Below, one piece after another: positions 1-11,535 of a stretch of DNA of 64,000 nucleotides. The DNA lies in contig CM056742.1 of assembly GCA_029851415.1 (NCBI GenBank), positions 155,935,121 through 155,999,120 of the forward strand, given 5' to 3'. The notes under the pieces were generated by a model. The model was not told the origin of the DNA. It did not search any database and was given only the letters and a program-made list of their open reading frames with translations. This stretch comes from Eretmocerus hayati. Lineage: Eukaryota > Arthropoda > Insecta > Hymenoptera > Aphelinidae. Numbering within the stretch: the first letter of the stretch is position 1; the number at the start of each line of letters is the position of its first letter. The position numbers and the translations under genes were made by a program.

Positions 1-133
1 TGGGGTTGAAATTTTCATGGCCCCTTGTGAGAAAAAGACGACGTATCTCCTAAATAATTTCTCCTCATCATGCTCACAATAATTAGTCTTGGCGCTAACT
101 GTAGCTGGCGTACCCTATGTGCCCTATTCAACA

Positions 134-1579
134 TGTTGGGCGAACCCTGGCGCAACTGTTGAATTTTTTTCAAACTAATTACTATGCCATCAACTCATCC
201 GCTCAAAGTGCCTGGGAAAGTCAACTGGTACTTTAACAATCCCGCAGACCTATTAAATAAGGTAAGTGTACCCAACTTGCTTCTGTACCCAACTTCCCCC
301 CGCATATCCCGATCTCAAAAATGGGCACTCGTTGACCTTCCCGCATATTATTTTACGTTTTTTGTATTAAAATATGAGAAAGTAAGTAGTTTGTATCGAC
401 TCCGAGTCATTTCTGCGTTCTCCAAAAGATTCAAAATGATTTTTCCATTTTTCATGTTTGCACGGCTAAGAAATCACCGAGGAAATCGCGTTCACTAAAA
501 CCGGTGCCAATTTATTTTCATCTGACCAATCTTGACGTACCTCAGCGCATTCGATTCCTTGTCTTAAGCCCTTTGAAATCCGCTCTTTAGAGTTGCAAAA
601 CTCTGATTTGGAGCGATTTTATTGTACAAAACACGGATATTATTTTGAGAAACAAGAAGGCCGACATCGGAGTGTACCCAACATGCCCTCATATGGTTAT
701 CTCGGGAAGGCGTGCAGTATGGCTTGTTTCTACCAATCAGAACGTGTTTATCGCATCAAAGTAAGTCGGAAACAGTGTTTAGCGCCAGCTAAAAGCTACA
801 TATGTCGCTACACGGTGATAAAAACGGATTAATGCAATTTTATGCCCTTTATCGCCGATTTACATTGTTTCAAATGATGAAGGCAAGTTGGGTACACACT
901 TTTGTAAACTCTCAAAAATCACCTTCTGGGAGATTTCAAACAGCTCGGCTCCAGTTCATTCAAATTAGACGTATCTTAGCTCATTTCGAGGGTCTTGGTA
1001 CAAGCTTTGAAGTGAGCTAAGATACATTGGAAAGTATTGAGATGGGCCAGATTTATCAAGAAAATGGCTTAATGGGGGCAAGTTGGGTACACTTACCTTA
1101 CCTCCTAATGAATGATGCTCAATCATCGGGAATGGTACCGATGACAAATTGATGCAAGATTAGTAGGAAATTATGACCTGCCTCACCAAAGTCAAAGTCT
1201 AGAGCGCCCAATCACTCCAGGAATTTTTTAAACAGTTCAATTAGTGAGATGACAATCAAAACGGTAATCTGAGAATGAAGAGAAGAATCAAAAGATTGAC
1301 TCGACTCTCAGGAAATTACTTTAACGGCGTCTACAAAATGTTTCGAGACAATTTTTACGCTTTGGTCGACGATTTTGGTCATGAGGGACGTCGTTTTCTA
1401 TTCATCTTACATCAATTCGTCACCAGTCTCATCCTCAATGAGTATGCACCATTAATTTAGAGTGATGTAGGATTGTTGATGTTCCACTTTGTTGCCCTGG
1501 GCACTTTCAGTTGATCAGTTGATGGCATGTTAGTTACTTCAAGTAAAATTAAACGGTGGCGCCAGGGTTCACCTAACAC
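134..1579. repeat. Long imperfect palindromic repeat (foldback-like element)
   Basis: The arms at about 134-262 and 1452-1579 are inverted copies of each other, roughly three quarters identical by eye. Both carry the core GAACCCTGGCGC and, further in, ATGCCATCAACT. A second nested pair is exact over 20 bp: GGTAAGTGTACCCAACTTGC at 261-280, inverted at 1079-1098. A third exact 13-bp pair lies at 971-983 and 1013-1025. The word TGTACCCAACTTGCC recurs at least five times in both orientations. The translated ORFs across it are mirror products of the arms and not genes. Outer limits and target duplication were not found, and the left end may lie outside the window. A non-autonomous DNA transposon or foldback element is the likely nature. 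Confidence 0.7.
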
Positions 1580-2324
1580 TTCGAGGAATGTGAAATGAGC
1601 ATAGAATATCAAGAAGAACACATGATTTTCGAGTGAACGATAACAGAGCGTGGCGGGTATGAGAAGAAATGCATCCATTGTGAGATAGTGATTAATTTTG
1701 ATAATGAAGTGCATAATTAAACTGATTTTCGTATAGATCTGAGTTCTAAGAGCTATTCATATAGTCTTTCAAAAAAAAAAAAAAAATGATACCATCAATC
1801 GTTACAAAGAACCTAAAAACTAAACATTCTTCTCATCATCTTTTATTAACAAATTGATACAAATATTAGAAAAAGTAAGTTATAATATGGAATAATCGAT
1901 ACATTTTGCACAGTTTTTAAAATCGTCCAAATAAGAGTCATCACATCTGATCGTGCGTAAGTGAGCAACATCTTCAATTGTCATGCATTATAAAAACCGT
2001 TATCTGTAATCGGTGGAATGTAACAACAAGGACGAAATTCGTTGATGAAAAATTATTGTAACAGTACATCTGCCAAATGTAGGTAAGTTATCGTTGGGCG
2101 GAAAGTCTAATTCTTTCATTAGGGGCTTCAAACTCGAGAACTTTCAAGTCTATAGTGTGCATTGAGATGCTATCTCATGGACTCAAACAAATTAAAATAT
2201 GAAACTGATGAAAACTCAATCCTTCATCAAAATGATTCAATTCCAAGATCTTTAAATTACCTTCCGAGCGTAGAAATTTCGATATTTGCGAGCTATGAAA
2301 GATTTTGAGACCGCCGAAACCACA
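1580..2324. other. Non-coding stretch downstream of the MATH-BTB gene
   Basis: No recognisable coding sequence was found. It contains a 16-nt A run at 1771-1786. It lies 3' of the minus-strand MATH-BTB gene, so part of it is probably that gene's 3'UTR. Confidence 0.4.
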
Positions 2325-4759
2325 TTAGTCATCGATAATAAGATCGTGATCAAAGACCAATTTCTCTTCAGGATGAGGCTCTTCAGTGTCTGGGGATCTA
2401 AAAAAAAAGTCATTTTTGGATAATAATGGCTAAAAATCTACACTTGATTCCATTCACACTCTCATTATCTCATACACGACCACCGTAACAATTTATATAG
2501 CTCGTTTCTACTGAATGAGATTCGACGAAAGAATAAGATAAGGTATTAGATCGATACGAGATATCAAAAGTAATCCGGTATGGTTTCTTTACATTAACTC
2601 GAACATCAAATCTTTATGTTTACACATTTCCTCAAACTCATATGAGCCCTTCACCACTTCTTTCCTAGATCTTGCATACTTCAATGCCCTTTCTTTTAAA
2701 AAATTACAGTTATAGTTGTGCGAAAACAAGAGAATCTTTGAGATATTGCTTTCATCCATCATGTCGTATAGATATGACTCACAAGCGTCCTGCAATTTTG
2801 AAACTGCGCATTTATCAGCCAAAATGCATAGTTCAACCGCTATATTTTGTAGATCAAAGACACTCTTGAGACCGTAAATGCAGTCCAAGAAACCTCGGAA
2901 AATCTCTGGAGATGCATCAGGGTCCTCAGTTAAACCAACGGTGTATGATTCTGATCTGCCTTTAGAATCGTGTACAAACATTGCTGTAAAATATGGGCTA
3001 GCTGCACCTAGAAATGCTGAGTGAGCCCTTACTTGATCCTCATTAGCCAGCAAAAAGGTGACATCACACAATTGTTGATCTTGATAAAGTTTACCGTGAT
3101 TCTTGAAGCATATTAGTTTATTCTTGTAGATCTTGTCTTCAGTGTTTACATCACGAATCAAGTCTAGATTCACGTGTCTGAGTGAGACGTAAGTTATATC
3201 GCAACAAATAATGAGTGCACCATTGGTTAGAAAACTATTGATTTCCTCGAGTCCATCTGCTGGAGATGGTATTTTATAATATCCATCATTCGCAATCAGT
3301 TCTTTTTTATCATCATCTTTAATCATGTACCATTTTCCGCTTGGTTCTATTACATCTTCTTTTTCCATTTTCAAAAAAAATGCAGGATTATCTCCATCCA
3401 AATCAAGCCTCAGAGAAAATGGTACATCTGTTCCTTTCAAATAGAACGTGGGAGACACAAGTGATCCGTTATGATTACGAGTGATTTGTTCCCAGTTATC
3501 CACTACAAAAAGGATTTCTCAACATTGTTTCATTTCTCACAGCTGATTTGCTCGAAAGGAGAATGAAATTATCGTCAGTTTTCTACAATCGAGAACTAGA
3601 TTCTTTAAATGAGAAAATTTTCTCGAAGTTTGAGAAGAACTTGTGCTCAGGAAGACGACATGAGAAAAAATTAAACTTCTCGAAGGAACGGTTCTCAAAT
3701 CTAAGACAATGATGTCTCGTACGCAAGTAAAAAGTTACTCGAACCTCCAACCCATTTGTTTACAAACTTCGTGGCCTAGTTGATGGGATATGATTACCAG
3801 GTGCTTGCGCTTGGACCACTGCAACAGCAAACGGTGAACGATCTATCTGAACTTATCCACTCGACGCCGACCTAAAGTTTGAATCATTCAAATTTGGAAC
3901 TCATATGAAATCTGATTTTTTTGCTCAAAATTTTGCTACTCGAAGTATGAGCTCGATGAAATTCGTCGTGTTGTGCTGTGTCGGAGAGTGAGTGAAAAGA
4001 GTAATCTGTGCGATTTATCTATTGATAAGAATACCCGTGTTGAATTTAGAGTCCGTTTCAATTTCATTCTACTTGCGTTTGAGCTTCAAAACGAGATTTA
4101 CCCTCAGAATCCATCTCCCCACAAAGAATGGCCAAATGTCAAATTTTATTGTTGTAGGCAGCGGTGGGACTAAAGTGAGCCTTTGCATCTTATTTTTTCT
4201 GTGAAAATTTATTACTCACTATGCTTAATTGGGATTTTTAAAGCGCTAGCTCAATTCAGAGAATAGAAAATCTTACAGCTCTCATCCTTCTATTAAACGT
4301 TTAGGACTCTTTATCCTTACAGAAGTGAGATAGATGTTGATCTGAGATTTTGAGGATAGAATTTCCAAAGTTATAGTATGTAAGAGTTGAACAAAGAGTG
4401 CATTACGAACAGAAGTTTTGGATCTCATCATGACGAGGGAATTTCGGGGATATGAGTATTCAAAATCAAATGCAACAATGCGATTTTTTATAGGTTAGTC
4501 GCTTCTTGGCCGCGAGCAAAATATTTTCCTCGCCAAGACACGGAATTTCTCAGAGAGTGACATTCTATTTCTTGATTCGAAAAAATTCTTGAACGAGAAA
4601 CTCGGCGTTTCTCAAGTTTGCACGTACTCGTGTTTAGAAATTTGATTTCTCGTTTCAGGAAATCCTTTTTGTAGTGTCGATTGTCCAATAAAAGCATGCA
4701 TCTTTAAATTCGCTCGTAGTTCGAAAGGTTGATATAATTTCTGCTCTTTCTTCTTCCAT
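2325..4759 (-). CDS. MATH-BTB (speckle-type POZ-like) protein, split by a transposon insertion
   Basis: Proteins of this class (SPOP/TDPOZ) are substrate adaptors of Cullin-3 ubiquitin ligases: MATH binds substrate and BTB binds Cul3. Three coding pieces are visible on the minus strand. The 5' piece runs from ATG 4759 to 4677 and ends in CFYWTID, the typical first MATH strand. The main piece, 3500-2593, continues in frame with DNWEQITRNHNGSLVSPTFY. It contains the BTB core (LCDVTFLL, then RAHSAFLGAASPYFTAMF) and a BACK-like tail. A short last exon at 2397-2325 follows a strong acceptor (T-run then AG) and ends LIIDD-stop. Donor GTAAAG at 2592 joins it in phase; if it is not used, the ORF stops at 2589. 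The joined length would be about 353 residues, normal for the family. The element at 3501-4676 lies between the first two pieces, and read-through hits a stop within 11 codons of its edge. No canonical donor rescues it, so this allele is probably disrupted. An AG before the ATG (near 4775) may end a 5'UTR intron. Confidence 0.75.
3501..4676. mobile_element. CACTA/EnSpm-like non-autonomous DNA transposon inside the MATH-BTB gene
   Basis: The left end reads CACTACAAAAAGGATTTC and the right end is its exact reverse complement. The similarity continues imperfectly further in. The dinucleotide TC flanks both sides (3499-3500 and 4677-4678), giving a 2-bp target duplication. CACTAC termini with 2-3 bp duplications are the hallmark of the CMC (CACTA-Mirage-Chapaev) superfamily. 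No transposase ORF is visible in the 1,176 bp, so it is non-autonomous. On the minus strand its exit edge, CCTTTTTGTAG, mimics a splice acceptor. Confidence 0.8.
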
Positions 4760-4997
4760 TGTTGATATAATTTCGGACCTGCAAAATATATTGGGAGAAT
4801 TTATGCGATGATCTAGACTTTTTCATAATAGAAAAACATTTCGAAAAAAGTCATAAGCTCCTCTCTCAAGACACTTATTCAAATCATTCGTAAACATTGA
4901 GATAATTGAATGATTATTTGAGTAACGTCCTGCGCAGTTTGAAATTTCAGAAGAATGATGGATGAATGTAATCTTATATTGAATTCGAACTCTCGTA

Positions 4998-5806
4998 TGT
5001 GGGAAAGTTATCGGGGTTCCTGGAGGTAATACAGCCTCGAATACAGCTGTATTTTACAGCTTACCCTTGTAAGTTGACTGTAATCAAAGTACAGAGCTCA
5101 GGAGTGTTTACAGCTGTAAGTCTACTGTAATTTACAGCTACGGCCCCGTGGCCCTAACCCCTATAAACGTCATAAATGAAATAGTTAGAGCTTGGACCTG
5201 GGCGATTTTACAAGATCCATCAATTTTGATACATGGTATCAAATGGAACTTGAAGCCAGAAACCTTATACAATTTATGTATACATATAACCTTGATTGAG
5301 AGCCACTGATATGATATCAATTGATGATCGAGAAATCCCCCCCCCCCCACCTCTCCAACATTGAATAATGAGAAAAATAGAACTTTTTTATTCATCGCGT
5401 TTCTAAAACTCCATGATATAATGATAGAACCTGAAAGTTCTTTTAACTCTCCATTTGGCTTCGTAAGCATGCAAAATGAAAATTCTTGCGTTATACTTAT
5501 ATAGGGCACAACAAGAGTTTGGCAGAAGACATAAGTCACATCTGCGCACAACCAACCACCTAATCCAAATATTGACATGTGAGAACATTTTTGTACGGAA
5601 CTTTCTGGACTTCAAGACAATTAATTGGACCACAATTAGTATCTAGTGTGAAATGAGTCAATTTTACATAACAAACTTGAAGTAGCTAACACGAGTGACA
5701 TCATAACTGATATTTAGTATAGGTTGGACAAGGTTAGAAGCTTGACTGTAATTTACAGCAACTTACAGCTGTTTTACAGCTGTAACCTACCGTTACTTTT
5801 CCCACA
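4998..5806. mobile_element. TIR element with repeated TTACAGCTGTAA subterminal motifs
   Basis: The ends are inverted: TGTGGGAAAGTTATCGG on the left, and on the right the reverse complement of TGTGGGAAAAGTAACGG. Both subterminal zones are packed with the self-complementary word TTACAGCTGTAA and partial copies (about 5040-5140 and 5745-5790). This clustering of transposase-binding-like motifs inside TIRs is typical of hAT- or Mutator-type non-autonomous elements; the superfamily is not resolved. No target duplication was identified. A 146-codon minus ORF inside (5138-5578) shows no recognisable domain. An 11-nt C run lies at 5339-5349. Confidence 0.65.
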
Positions 5807-6317
5807 GGGTAGTAGGACTGGGAGTATTCACAATTTTTGAGATGCGAAAATTAACTTGTTCTTGGTCAGTGCATAAAACCGAAATTCCCTATTTCGTTTT
5901 TCATCTCATATGCTCCTTTTCGTCTCATGTAATCATCTTCGAAGGGAAAATAGGCGGAGATTGAACATGGTTTCTAAATCTATTGCTTACCAAGAATTAT
6001 AATGTAACAGATCGACCCTGTCTCTGTCGCGGTAATAAAGGCTAAAGTATGAATGAGACTCGCTATAAGACAAAGCTTCTTTCAAACTGGAATGGCGTTT
6101 GAGTGACTCTGAAATTTTTTTGACGAAACTCTTCCAGGGTCGCTCGATTGGAATACGAATCTCTCCTTTAAATTTAGTATACGAACAAAATGCATGAGAA
6201 TAATAACATCAAAATGTATCGATTCTGAAGAGCCAACAGCCTAGGCGGGTCTCATTGATAGCATAAGGGGAGACTCAATTTTTCCACAAGATTTTCTAAT
6301 ATACATTGTTACGTTTA

Positions 6318-6565
6318 GGGTGATGACAGATAGCCGCTCGCGATTTTGCGCCACGCCACGACGCCACGACCCAAAGGATCCTTCCAACGAACCCGACCAT
6401 TGATGGATTGTATTGATTGTTACAGTATCACTTATAGATTATGAGGATGAATCAAATCCATCGATGATCGGGTTCGCTGGAATGAATTTTTGGGTCGTAG
6501 CGTGCAATAGCGCGTCGTGGCGTGGCGCAAAATCGTGTCGTATAGCGCTTTGTCTGTCATTACCC
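6318..6565. mobile_element. Harbinger/Tourist-like palindromic MITE with TTA target duplication
   Basis: The 248-bp element has long inverted arms. The left starts GGGTGATGACAGA; the right, reversed, starts GGGTAATGACAGA. Both share the block CGATTTTGCGCCACGCCACG. The trinucleotide TTA directly flanks both ends (6315-6317 and 6566-6568). A 3-bp TTA/TAA duplication with a GGG terminus is typical of PIF/Harbinger MITEs. It has no coding capacity. Confidence 0.8.
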
Positions 6566-6568
6566 TTA

Positions 6569-7877
6569 TACTTAAAAGCACAGAAGATTGCAGAAGTATA
6601 GTATATTCTGATAGGAATAAGGAATTGTTTCCAACAGTCTGAGCTGAAGACGTGTGTTTAGAATAAAAAATCATCATGCCGAAATTTTCAACACCATTTT
6701 CCGACTCTTCAGACTACAAAAGTGAGTTCATAAGCTGTCAGAAACCTGTGGTCCCCCCTTGTTAGAAAAATCTTTTCGAATGTATTTTGAAAATTGGGGG
6801 CAAATCTTGAAAAGTTGAGCGCAAACGAGCTGCGAATTTTTTGAGTGGATACTATAAAGCAGACTGTCGTTCCGGGCATATTCCGGGTTCTATACAAGAC
6901 CCATGCCCTCTGATCGCCCATTAGTCGAATCTCGAAGATTTCTGCTCTACTTATAGCCTCTTAAATCTCATAATACGACGTCGTATTCTTCATCACACAT
7001 AGGCGTTCTTCGAGCTTGACGCACTCAACAGAATCAATATTTGATAAATACCGTGATTCTCGAATAAATATCAGAATTCTACTCCTACTTTGCATGTACG
7101 AGGAACTCTGTAGTGATGACAAGATGACTTGAACCTCCATTTGCCCGTTCGACTTTAGACTACTCTTCATAAACGTAAATCGGTGGGATGATTGGAAACA
7201 TTCATTTACGATATTTGAAGTCGAGTAATAACTCTCCAAAAGCAAGTTTACGATGATCAGAAAGAAAATTTGCCGCGTTACTTCACGTTTTGACATTGTA
7301 ATAGAAATGAAGTTATAACCCCAGCTACTAGGATAAATGCCTTCCCAGAATACCACATAAGCGTGAGAAATTATCGAAGATGAAGTATCGAAGATCGCGA
7401 CATTGATAGTTCAGTTGCAGCCTTAATTTTATCCAGACTTTTTCGAGCTGCTTTGATTCAACTACATCCAAATCGCAAAATTGGATGAAAATTATTGATT
7501 GAGCACTAAGTTTCAATTGATCTGCCAGAAAATTTGGAGCCAGCATTAGTTATAGAAGAATGCTAGAGTATCACTGTAAACTGGGCTTCTGGCAATATTT
7601 CAATATGGCCTGCCTAATATCGATTTTACGACATTTTATATGGATAGATTTCCCTGGTGTTCAAGATTACTCTTCGTCTGAATGAGTGACGAAGAAGTCA
7701 ATTCTAAGCAGAAGCAGCGATATTTATTTTCCCAAATAACTTTGCTACTTTGAAGATGTTGAGGTCCAAAATTCTACAGAGAAGAATGAAAAAAGTTTGG
7801 TTTTTTGACTCAATTCTAAGAGTGATAATTGACTCACGTTGGAGTGAGAATTGACGTATGTTGTTGGAATAAACTTT
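6569..7877. other. Non-coding stretch, no gene seen
   Basis: Only short chance ORFs occur here. No conserved domain, RNA gene or clear repeat was recognised. Confidence 0.4.
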
Positions 7878-8285
7878 GTTGCTTAAAATCAAGAGGAAAC
7901 AAACTCTCACTTGCACGGGCTATATACAAATACATTTTTGCGACGAAAATGATCATATGAGCCCGAACTCGTGCTCTATTCTGAGCTAACACGTCAGGAT
8001 TTTTGTCTACACAGAAAAACCTGAAGAAAGGTGGGAGTCTTTTGCAGTTAAACAAAAATTATGACGTTGTGGCACAATTTGGTTGCTTAAAATCAAGAGG
8101 AAACAAACTCTCACTTGCACGGGCTATATACAAATACATTTTTGCGACGAAAATGATCATATGAGCCCGAACTCGTGCTCTATTCTGAGCTAACACGTCA
8201 GGATTTTTGTCTACACAGAAAAACCTGAAGAAAGGTGGGAGTCTTTTGCAGTTAAACAAAAATTATGACGTTGTGGCACAATTTG
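7878..8285. repeat. Perfect 204-bp tandem duplication
   Basis: The units 7878-8081 and 8082-8285 read identically from GTTGCTTAAAATC to GGCACAATTTG. The same 59-residue minus-strand peptide is therefore predicted twice, but it resembles no family I know. Zero divergence implies a very recent duplication or an assembly artefact at a repeat junction. Confidence 0.9.
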
Positions 8286-8479
8286 AGGCTTCGATGTGGT
8301 TTCGGCGTCGAAAAATACGTCAGAAAATCATGGTCCAGTCAGTGCGACATTCTGAACCCAAAATTTTGTTGTAGTATTATTTATAGTGATGATATCAATA
8401 TCATATAATTCAAGTCGTGGGCAGAAACTTGAACTGAAATCAGGAAAACTTGCGGCATCATTAGTGATAATACTGAAGG

Positions 8480-8760
8480 TAAAAGCGCGCTTATACGTCA
8501 CCATGACAACGGATCTCTTCTCTGGCTCTATCGCTCTACCGAGCTTCCGGAAGCGAGATTCCTAGCTTGCGCGATTCCAGGTGATATGCGCACCGCGCGA
8601 GTCCCGGATAGGAATATACCATACCCATCGTGCAACTCTGCTCCGCCAGTTGGTGCTAGTCCTCAGATAAACACGCTTCGAGAATTGTGCTGTTATGCGT
8701 TTGATACGAAAATACGCGCGTGTTTTCCTTGTCCATCAGTGCTAGTGTAATGCTATGGTG
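8480..8760. promoter_or_regulatory. CpG-rich block, candidate promoter
   Basis: CpG is dense against an AT-rich background (for example GCGCGCTTATACGTCACC near 8486 and GCGCACCGCGCGAG near 8587). It includes a CRE-like TACGTCA and an initiator-like CATCAGTG near 8734. It could be a distal start for the plus-strand Rab gene at 14.6 kb or for an unannotated transcript. This is inference from composition only. Confidence 0.3.
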
Positions 8761-11535
8761 ATATTATAATTGGTGCGAGGGTGCACGGAAAAAAGTACTG
8801 GTTACATCAACCATCAACTTCGTTGCGACCAACAAAATTTTTTCTGTTGATTCCGAACCGACTGTGCCATTTTGTTTTGGTAAGGGTCTGATATAATGAA
8901 CACGATTCAAAGGAAATGAGTTTCTACAGATAAAATTGAAGTTTGATTTCAAATGGTCGACTCGCAAATGGTGCTGTGGCATGATCCACTCTACACAGAA
9001 GGAAAAAAAAATTGGACTGCCTTTTTCCACAATTTTGTCAACTGCGAGTTTGTTTTATCTCATTAAGCAAATTTTCGTGAGAATCGGTACTGATCGAAGA
9101 AATAAATCGAAATATCAAAGTCATTGGAAAGATTTGTCGGATAACTCAAACATCTATTTACAAAATCAAATTTTGCTAAGCACGAATGCCACTGTGAACT
9201 CTAAATGAAGAGCTTAATCTGATCAGGGTCGATCTTCTTGACAATTCTTTCGCTGTTAAGAGAATAGCGGTGCAAAAAGGTGAATCCTTAGCCACCAATT
9301 TCAAATAAAGTTTATCAACAAATAATTCTCAAATCTGAAATATCAAATCTTAAAATCGTCGAAGATCCTCAATATATTATCACTATGATCCATGGTATCT
9401 CTAAGGTTGGCACATTGCAGATATTTTATTCGACTCAATCAATTTATGATACCAACTAACATCCAAAAGCATAAATCACTTTCACAAGAAAAAATTGAAT
9501 TCCAATTCAAAAGTTCAAATTTCACCATTTTCTACGTGAGTTCACAGGACTAAACTCGAGTTGGCAAACAGGTGTTGGCATTCGTTCATACTGTTTGTAT
9601 AAGTCATGCGCCTGACTTGATCAAAGCGAGGCTTGCACAAAACAAGCTCTCCCACTTTTTGTTTCGCGCTTATCAGCTCCTTCACTGACTTCGGTCAACG
9701 TTATATCCTAGGCTGGCGGACTTTTTTCAAATTAAGTTTAGTGTTTTGCTGTAATTCATGTGTGCATCAAGAGTTGTCCTGATTTTTCCCAGCAAGAATC
9801 TTCGGAGATAAGGACATAAAATGTAACGTACATAAATTCATCTTCTTGCGACTCTAGTAACTATTTTTATAACGATCAATAGTGAATTGTGTCGAGCTCG
9901 CAACTGCAATATTTAAGAATATCATGTCCCTTAGATTAAAACTATGCAAGATCACGCAGGAAATCAAAGATCGAGATTTTGATGACGAAGTACTGAGATG
10001 CTGTTTGATCTTTGAGGAATAAATCGTTAGTGGTAACTTTGGGAATTATGTGCTAGGGAGTATGAAGAGGTTACCGATTGATGACTACTTGAATGATTCG
10101 AAAACTTCAACATTTAATTTACCATTTTGATGAATAGTTTTCTTATATAAAATACTACAAAAAAGAATTTTGAACAATTGTCTTCCTCAAGATTGTTCAA
10201 GTATCAAAGATCTGACGATTTCCTTTACGATTTGAACCTGAATTAACATACAGTATAGGCTTTTCAAATGGGTATTTCCGTTTTCTAGGTGTTCATAATA
10301 TGGAAAGTTGGAGCAATTATTCACGAGTACTTATTAAATATTTTTTTGAAGAATAGAAACCATACAAGAGAGTTCAACAAATGTTACTCATCAATTTGCC
10401 TGCGCTTGACGGACTTCTCACACGTGTGCTATAATGGTTTCGGTTATGATAAAGAAACTCAAGGCTGTGATAAATGAGTGTCCGATAGCTAGCGTGAACT
10501 TCGAACATTTACAAGTTTATCGCTACGCGTTCACTCAAGTCCACAAACCGAACGCGGGTTCTGATGTGAAAGACTCGTAATGAACACGAACACGCGCTTG
10601 GTTCGATATTTTCACCTATTTGTCCACTGCCCCAGCTGTTCACACATTCGAACCGATAAAAAAAGTCATGTTCAAGAGACAACAATTGAAAATTGATATG
10701 GAACTCCATTTGCAAAGTTGGAATTCCCAGTTTAATTCGTTTCATACGTGGCCTTTCTGCATTCATGATTTCGTCACTTTGTGCACTTCATCTTTACTAA
10801 CAAGAAGGAGGCCAGAGCTTCGAATTTCTGATTTTTTCCAAAATTCTTTTTCATTATTCTAACCTAAAAATGCCGCTTTCAAACGAGATCAAACGCTCAA
10901 ACGGGTTTTTAGGGTACTCATGATGAAAAGTCATAATTACCGTGTGCTCACTTTGCTCGGAAAATAAACTGTCCTTTATTGCGCCCGAGCTGCGCGTTAC
11001 GCACCCAGGGCAATAATGCATGTACCATTATAGTTTTGCATTCAAGTACTACATAATGGAGAATTCAGAGTAATTTCGTCCAATATACCTCCTGATCGGA
11101 GCCAGACCAAAACATTCACATTTGCTATCCTTTGCAGCATGGGTTTATTTTTTGGCTGTATCTCTGGACAGGAAACGCACTCGACTCAAGTATAGCTCCG
11201 AATTTTCTGATGCAATCTACCTGATGCAAAAATTTATACGAAAAGTCGGGCGATATTGACGGGCCCGGAACCCTGGTTCTTTCTTTGTATTGAGTCCATT
11301 TTCAACCACTATAAGCTAAATAGGAAAACGTTCCAGAAGCTCACAAAAGATACACCCACTACACACAGTGTGCACATAAAGAATAATAATGTTTAGGAAC
11401 AAGGTGTTTTATAACGTACAGTCATTAAGTGACTGCAAATCCTAATTCAAATAATCATTGAATCCATATACAACGGCATCCCTCGATCAAAGCTAGACAG
11501 TTAGTCTGGAAATAGACGAATTTCCTTTCATGTGG
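8761..11535. other. Non-coding stretch, no gene seen
   Basis: AT-rich sequence with short ORFs only. No conserved product, RNA gene or clear inverted repeat was recognised. It could be 5' intronic sequence of the downstream Rab gene if the CpG block at 8.5 kb is its promoter. Confidence 0.35.

Noticed and set aside
184..498. 104-codon plus ORF at the left edge
   Set aside because: It starts in one arm of the palindromic repeat. The other arm gives the mirror peptide (MPSTDQLKVP against MPSTHPLKVP), so it reflects repeat structure and not a gene.
5138..5578. 146-codon minus-strand ORF
   Set aside because: Lies wholly inside the TIR element at 4998-5806 and shows no transposase or other domain.
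7834..8259. Two minus ORFs with the same 59-residue peptide
   Set aside because: Explained by the exact 204-bp tandem duplication; no known family or start context.
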